Positions 58,001 to 64,000 of a stretch of 64,000 nucleotides of DNA are shown here, in pieces. Both the position numbers and the translations under genes were made by a program. The notes below the pieces were generated by a model that saw nothing but the letters and a program-made list of their open reading frames with translations, searched no databases and was not told where the DNA came from. The stretch lies in contig NZ_MSJP01000079.1 in the NCBI RefSeq assembly GCF_014596525.1, positions 111,902 through 175,901 on the forward strand, read 5' to 3'. Every line of letters starts with the position of its first letter. The stretch's first letter is position 1. This stretch comes from Streptomyces sp. CBMA291. GTDB lineage: Bacteria > Actinomycetota > Actinomycetes > Streptomycetales > Streptomycetaceae.

Positions 58001-58330
58001 ATGATCTTCATCGCCGTTCGTTTCACCGCCCGTCCCGAACTCGCCGACACCTGGCTCGACCGGGTCGCCGACTTCACCCGCGCCACCCGCGAGGAGCCCG
58101 GCAACCTCTTCTTCGACTGGTCCCGCAGCGTCGACGACCCGAACACGTTCGTCCTCCTTGAGGCCTTCGCCGACGCCGACGCGGGCGCCGTCCACGTCGC
58201 CTCCGACCACTTCAAGGCCGGTCTCGAAGCGATGGCCGGCGCCATCGCCACCACCCCCGAGATCATCAACGTCGAGGTCCCGCAGCAGGGCTGGGGCGCC
58301 ATGGCCGAACTCGCCCCGACCGAGGGCTGA
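58001..58330 (+). CDS. Antibiotic biosynthesis monooxygenase (ABM) domain protein
   Basis: A 109-residue dimeric alpha-beta barrel protein: MIFIAVRFTARPELADTWLD, FTRATREEPGNLFFDWSRSV, TFVLLEAFADADAGAVHVAS and DHFKAGLEAMAGAI. The ExxF/W spacing and the His in HVASDHFK match the ABM family, members of which range from anthrone oxygenases to quinol monooxygenases and stress proteins. There is no polyketide cluster here, so a small-molecule detoxification or quinone role is more likely. The ATG at 58001 follows GGACGC. Confidence 0.88.
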   Translation: MIFIAVRFTARPELADTWLDRVADFTRATREEPGNLFFDWSRSVDDPNTFVLLEAFADADAGAVHVASDHFKAGLEAMAGAIATTPEIINVEVPQQGWGAMAELAPTEG

Positions 58331-58444
58331 GTCCTCCCCTCCGGCGGCCCCGGGCCGCCCGCCGTTCCCCGGCCGTCCGCCGCCCCGCCTGATAGGTTCG
58401 CACGCACATCAGGCGGGGCTGTGGCCCGAGGGGAGGAGCGGCAC

Positions 58445-59479
58445 ATGGCGGCGAGCGGACGGCAGACCGGCAGGCCCACCCTGGAGGAGGTCGCGGTCAG
58501 AGCCGGAGTCGGCCGAGGCACCGTCTCCCGGGTCATCAACGGCTCCCCCCGGGTGAGCGAACAGGCCAAGGCGGCCGTCGAACGAGCCGTCGCCGAACTG
58601 GGCTACGTCCCCAACCGCGCCGCCCGCGCGCTGGCCGGAAGCCGTACCGACGCCGTGGCGCTCGTCATCCCCGAGACCGAGGCGCGCCTGTTCGCCGAGC
58701 CGTACTTCCTCGACATCATCCGGGGTGTCAGCAGTGAACTCGCCGACGCGGACAAGCAGTTGCTGCTTACGCTGATCCGCAGCGAGCAGGAGCGGCAGCG
58801 CTTCGAGCAGTACCTCGCCGCCCAGCGCGTCGACGGCGTCCTCCTCGTCTCCGTGCACGGCCAGGACCCGCTGCCCGACCAGGTCCGCGCCCTCGGGCTG
58901 CCCGCCGTCCTCAACGGGCGCCGCACCGAGGACGAGCGCGTCGCCTTCGTCGACTCCGACAACACCGGAGCCGGACGCGCCGCCGTCGCCCACCTCGCGG
59001 CCCGTGGCCGCCGGAACATCGCCACCCTCACCGGACCCCTCGACATGTACGTGGCCCGCTGCCGTCTCGACGGCTACCGCGAGGGCCTCGCCGAGGCCGG
59101 TCTCCCGGCCGACGAGGCGTTGGTCGCGGTGGGTGACTTCACCGAGGAGGGAGGTCGTCGTGCGATGCGTCAACTGCTGGTCCGGCGGCCGGACTTGGAT
59201 GCGGTGTTCGCGGCTTCGGACGTGATGGCGGCGGGGGCGCGCGGGGTGCTGCGGGAGGCGGGGCGGCGGGTGCCGGAGGATGTGGCTCTGGTGGGGGTGG
59301 ACGATTCGCCGGTGGCGCGGCTGATGGATCCGCCGCTGACCAGTGTGCGTCAGCCCATCGAGGAGATGGGCCGCACGATGGCCCGGATGCTGCTCCAGGA
59401 GATCGCCACCCCCAGCGAACCGGACGAGCAGCCCCGCCGGATGCTCCCGACGGAACTCGTGATCCGGGCCTCTTCCTGA
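58445..59479 (+). CDS. LacI-family transcriptional regulator with a codon-use mosaic
   Basis: A 344-residue regulator. The LacI helix-turn-helix is PTLEEVAVRAGVGRGTVSRV followed by the hinge helix NRAARALAGSRT. The sugar-binding-type core includes LVIPETEARLFAEPYFLDII, VDGVLLVSVHG, VAFVDSDNTGAGRAAVAHLA and FAASDVMAAGARGVLREAG. The ATG at 58445 has GGGGAGGAG at seven bases. Codons from about 59117 to 59347 are mostly G- or T-ending (CGT, GAT, GGT, TTG, GCT), unlike the C-ending codons on both sides, although the frame and family motifs are intact. The 3' end is duplicated just beyond the stop. No sugar-transport genes are adjacent. Confidence 0.92.
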   Translation: MAASGRQTGRPTLEEVAVRAGVGRGTVSRVINGSPRVSEQAKAAVERAVAELGYVPNRAARALAGSRTDAVALVIPETEARLFAEPYFLDIIRGVSSELADADKQLLLTLIRSEQERQRFEQYLAAQRVDGVLLVSVHGQDPLPDQVRALGLPAVLNGRRTEDERVAFVDSDNTGAGRAAVAHLAARGRRNIATLTGPLDMYVARCRLDGYREGLAEAGLPADEALVAVGDFTEEGGRRAMRQLLVRRPDLDAVFAASDVMAAGARGVLREAGRRVPEDVALVGVDDSPVARLMDPPLTSVRQPIEEMGRTMARMLLQEIATPSEPDEQPRRMLPTELVIRASS

Positions 59480-59544
59480 CGGACCCGTGAACCTTGCCTC
59501 CCGACGGAACTCGTGATCCGGGCCTCCTCCTGACGGACCCGTGA
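59445..59544. repeat. Tandem duplication of the LacI gene's 3' end
   Basis: Forty-six bases at 59445-59490, covering the last 12 codons, the stop and 11 downstream bases, recur at 59499-59544 with one mismatch (period 54 bp). Partial, decayed copies of GGACCCGTGATC continue to about 59630. Confidence 0.9.
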
Positions 59545-59756
59545 TCCGCGCTTCCCTCCGGCCGGCGGATCCGTGCCCCGTGCTCCCTCCCGGCGTCCCG
59601 TGATCGGCGCCACCTCCCGGCGGACCCGTGATCGAGCCCCTCCTGAACGGCCCCGATGAACGGCCCCCGAGCCGAAAAAAAAGACCGCCCCGCCCCGGCG
59701 TGTCGTTCGGGTCAGTCCAGCGGGCGCCGCTGCCGCGCATGGGTTCGAATCGGGGC

Positions 59757-60833
59757 ATGACTTCCTACGACAGGGCCCGCGCGGGCGGCGGCCCCCCGAA
59801 GCCGTCGAAGTCCGGCGACACCTGGTGGTACGCCGCCGTGGCGGGCGAGGCCGCGGGATCGTTCAGCGCCCGGGTCCACGCCCGTACCCGGCACGCCTGC
59901 CTCGGCGCCGTCCTCCTCCTCGCCGTCGTCTACGCGGGGCTCGTCCTCACCGCCACCGGCCGCCGCTGGGGCGACGCCGCCGTCACCGGACGGCGCGCCG
60001 ACGCCACCGCCGCCGCCCTGCTCCGCGAACACCCCTCGCTCGCCGGACTCACCCCCCTCTCCCTGGTCCTCGGCGCGGTGCTCCTCCTCGCCGTCGGCCT
60101 GATACGCAGGCGCTACGCCCTCACCGGACTCGCCGCCGCCGGGATCGCCGCCGCCCTCGCCGTCACCGGACTGCTCCAGCGGTACGCCCCCCGCCCCCGC
60201 CTCCTCGACCCCGGCGGAGCCCTCCTCCCCAGCGGCTTCCCCAGCGCCCAGACCACCCTCGCCCTCGGCATCGCCCTCGGCCTGATCCTCGTCGTCCCCT
60301 ACCGGCTGCGGACCCTCGCCACGGGCGCCGCGACCCTCTGGGCCGTCGCCGTCGGCGCGTACACCCTCGCGACCGGAAGCCACCGGCCCGGCGACGCCAT
60401 CGCCGCCGCCCTCGTCGTCCTCGCCGTCTTCTGCGGCCTCCTCGCGGTCCGCGCCCGCAAGGGCCTCGTGCGCCCCGGACCCCGCAGAGGAGCCGCCCTG
60501 CCGGGCCTGCCGGTGACCGTGCCGCTCGCCCTGATCGCCCTCGCCGGACTCGGCACCGGCCTCTGGCTCCTCGGCGGCACCCTCGACCTGCCCGCCACCG
60601 CCCCCTACGACCCGGCCGAACTGCGCCTCGCCCACCGGGCCGGACAGGCCCTCGCCGCCGCCGTGACCGCCATCGCGGGCCTGCTCCCGCTCGCCCTGCT
60701 GCGCCGGGTCGACATCGAGGGGCCCCCGGCCTCGTACCGGCTCGGCGGACCCTTCGTGGAGGCCGCGGGAGCCCCTGCGGACGAAGACCTCGTGGGCCCC
60801 TTTACCGAGGACCTCGATCACGAGATATCTTGA
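59757..60833 (+). CDS. PAP2 phosphatase-fold membrane protein with altered motif 2
   Basis: A 358-residue integral membrane protein, six to eight hydrophobic segments, of the PAP2/acid phosphatase superfamily. Motif 1 is QRYAPRPR, motif 2 is SGFPSAQTT (residues 159-167), where the catalytic Ser-Gly-His is Ser-Ala-Gln with Gln165 in place of His. Motif 3 is SHRPGDAIA with His209 and Asp213. Loss of the motif 2 His, the expected proton donor, makes normal phosphatase activity doubtful. The ATG at 59757 follows CGGGG; the longer frame includes non-conserved residues. It ends 43 bp before icd, on the same strand. Confidence 0.85.
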   Translation: MTSYDRARAGGGPPKPSKSGDTWWYAAVAGEAAGSFSARVHARTRHACLGAVLLLAVVYAGLVLTATGRRWGDAAVTGRRADATAAALLREHPSLAGLTPLSLVLGAVLLLAVGLIRRRYALTGLAAAGIAAALAVTGLLQRYAPRPRLLDPGGALLPSGFPSAQTTLALGIALGLILVVPYRLRTLATGAATLWAVAVGAYTLATGSHRPGDAIAAALVVLAVFCGLLAVRARKGLVRPGPRRGAALPGLPVTVPLALIALAGLGTGLWLLGGTLDLPATAPYDPAELRLAHRAGQALAAAVTAIAGLLPLALLRRVDIEGPPASYRLGGPFVEAAGAPADEDLVGPFTEDLDHEIS

Positions 60834-60840
60834 TGTCGAG
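60825..60840. promoter_or_regulatory. Candidate MarR-type operator upstream of icd
   Basis: ATATCTTGATGTCGAG contains the partial palindrome CTTGATGTCGAG (CTyGAyrTCrAG), 37 bp before the GTG of icd and overlapping the end of the PAP2 gene. MarR-family TamR of S. coelicolor is reported to bind a palindrome in the promoters of TCA genes including isocitrate dehydrogenase, so this may be its site. Confidence 0.45.
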
Positions 60841-60876
60841 CAATCTCGCATACGCAGACGTGGAGCGGAGCACCTG

Positions 60877-63102
<2,226 letters not shown>

Positions 63103-63119
63103 CCGATGCCACGCCCCGT

Positions 63120-63153
63120 ACCGCCCCGGCCGGACTCCTCCGGCCGGGGCGGT
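63120..63153. terminator. Hairpin terminator after icd
   Basis: ACCGCCCCGGCCGGA and its complement form a perfect 15-bp stem around CTCC, 18 bp past the stop at 63102. Confidence 0.88.
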
Positions 63154-63197
63154 CCCCGTCGGTGGCGGATCCGCCGTTCGGGTGTGAACCTGGATGG

Positions 63198-63491
63198 ATG
63201 AGCTGGGCATCTTGGACGACCGCCGGTGTCTACACCGGGCGAGGTGGGGTGCTGACCGACGAGGGCGGAGTCGTCACGGGCGATCTGACCGTGCACACGA
63301 CCTGGGCCGAGCGGGAAGCACGCGTGGCCGTGCAGTACAGCGGCGCATCCGACTGGTTCACCATGTCGGGCAGTCCCGTCCCCTGCGAATCGGAGGAGGA
63401 GAGCCGCGATCTCCACGACGCCGTCGTGGCCGCCGTACGCGAAGGGAACGGGGCCACGGTCCCGCGCCTGCCCGTCGTGCCACCGGCGTGA
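63198..63491 (+). CDS. Small conserved hypothetical protein
   Basis: A 97-residue soluble protein starting MSWASWTTAGVYTGRGGVLT, followed by VVTGDLTVHTTWAEREARVA, VQYSGASDWFTMSGSPVPCE and DLHDAVVAAVREGNGATVPR. The beta-rich first part and the helix with DLHDAVV look like a real, conserved streptomycete protein, but no function is known to me. The ATG at 63198 is chosen because the conserved part begins there; GTG at 63162 is possible. It is preceded by the icd terminator and followed by its own hairpin. Confidence 0.7.
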   Translation: MSWASWTTAGVYTGRGGVLTDEGGVVTGDLTVHTTWAEREARVAVQYSGASDWFTMSGSPVPCESEEESRDLHDAVVAAVREGNGATVPRLPVVPPA

Positions 63492-63511
63492 GACGTCCGC
63501 CGCCCGGGTGT

Positions 63512-63544
63512 CCCCCTCCGCCGCCTCCCCGGCGGCGGAGGGGG
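63512..63544. terminator. Hairpin after the small hypothetical gene
   Basis: CCCCTCCGCCGCC and GGCGGCGGAGGGG flank a five-base loop 20 bp beyond the stop at 63491. Two diverged copies of CGGGTGACGTMCAGG-type sequence follow at about 63573 and 63616. Confidence 0.8.
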
Positions 63545-63646
63545 CGGGCGGTCGACGGGCCCGGGGCGGGCACGGGTGACGTACAGGCCCAGGGTGGGCG
63601 GGTTCAGCGCCGGGCGCGGGTGACGTCCGGGCCCTGAGCGGGCCGT

Positions 63647-64000
63647 TCAGCGCCGGGCGCCGAAGTTCTGCACCCACCAGGGACCATTGGCGGTGAGGGT
63701 GACACCCACGCCGATCTCCCTGAAGGAACAGTCGAGGATGTTCGCCCGGTGGCCGGGGCTCTTCATCCAGTCCTTCATCGCCCGGACCGCGTTCCTCGGG
63801 CCCCGGTGGATGTTCTCCCCCCACGCCGCCCAGGTGTACCCGGCGCGGCGCAGCCGGTCGCCCGCGTCCCGGCCCTCCGGGCTGTCGTGCCGGTAGTAGC
63901 CCCGGGCCGCCATGTCGTCGGCGTGCGCCTGGGCGGCCGTCCGCAGCCGCCGCTCGGTCCGCAGCGGTCCGCAGCCGGCCCGCGCGCGCTCGGCGTTCGC
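63647..64000 (-). CDS. CAP-domain (SCP/PR1) secreted protein, truncated by the window end
   Basis: The open frame continues to the last base of the window, so only the C-terminal 117 residues are seen. The CAP domain pattern is clear: LRTAAQAHADDMAARGYYRH, DSPEGRDAGDRLRRAGYTWA, AWGENIHRG, DWMKSPGHRANILDCSFREI and GVGVTLTANGPWWVQNFGAR. The two Cys and the His in HADDMA/YRHDS fit CAP1 and CAP2 elements. Members are extracellular, often with wall-degrading or sterol/lipid-binding relatives in eukaryotes; the bacterial role is unsettled. The ATG at 63913 lies inside the domain and is not the start. Confidence 0.9.
   Translation of the reverse strand, partial: ANAERARAGCGPLRTERRLRTAAQAHADDMAARGYYRHDSPEGRDAGDRLRRAGYTWAAWGENIHRGPRNAVRAMKDWMKSPGHRANILDCSFREIGVGVTLTANGPWWVQNFGARR

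Noticed and set aside
59673..59682. Poly-A run upstream of the PAP2-like gene as a frameshift-prone site
   Set aside because: It lies outside the chosen coding region (start 59757); noted only as an unusual base run.

Overview
The window is from a high-GC, gene-dense actinomycete chromosome, almost certainly Streptomyces. The evidence is C-ending codons, frequent GTG starts, ATGA/GTGA gene overlaps, two complete conservons (cvnABCD plus P450), an actinobacterial long-form GAPDH, a monomeric isocitrate dehydrogenase and a secreted tripeptidyl aminopeptidase. No rRNA, tRNA, insertion sequence, prophage or CRISPR array was recognised. The assignment rests on protein families and sequence style only; no database was searched.

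Region 1 (1.8-11.9 kb) looks like a dormancy/redox island. It holds a PPOX-fold flavoprotein, an acyl-ACP desaturase, a flavohemoglobin, a Rossmann-like protein, a VKOR-type thiol oxidoreductase, a DevR/OsdR response regulator, a DevS/DosS-like GAF-GAF histidine kinase that keeps the probable haem-ligand His, and cytochrome c oxidase subunit I with a small membrane partner. A 16-bp palindrome of type GGGGCCG(WW)CGGCCCC lies upstream of nearly every transcription unit here and was not seen well conserved elsewhere in the window. It is the best candidate for the regulator's binding site.

Region 2 (12-22.9 kb) is metabolic and housekeeping: pyruvate carboxylase, a secreted tripeptidase, a TetR-AidB operon and a CASTOR/POLLUX-type RCK channel protein. 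Several intergenic spaces carry GC-rich minisatellites.

Region 3 (22.9-37.4 kb) is a P450/signalling block. Conservon 1 (minus strand) ends in a CYP157-like and a CYP154-like P450. A CYP105-like P450 with its own 3Fe-4S ferredoxin follows. Conservon 2 (plus strand) ends in a second CYP157-like P450. Both CYP157-like proteins have Trp where the ExxR arginine should be. A degraded gene and a class I terpene synthase close the block.

Region 4 (37.7-48.1 kb) has an amidase, a small basic protein, a membrane protein, two RsbW-like ATPases, and a two-component system with a lipoprotein. The two-component system is divergent from a four-gene lipoprotein/adaptor/ABC operon of MacAB type.

Region 5 (48.1-64 kb) has MazG-like, DEAD-box helicase, cold-shock, GAPDH, peptidoglycan-binding, beta-lactamase-fold, VanW, IclR, ABM, LacI, PAP2-like, isocitrate dehydrogenase and small hypothetical genes. 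It ends with a truncated CAP-domain gene. The LacI gene has a block of atypical codon use and a tandemly duplicated 3' end, and the PAP2-like protein lacks its motif-2 histidine.
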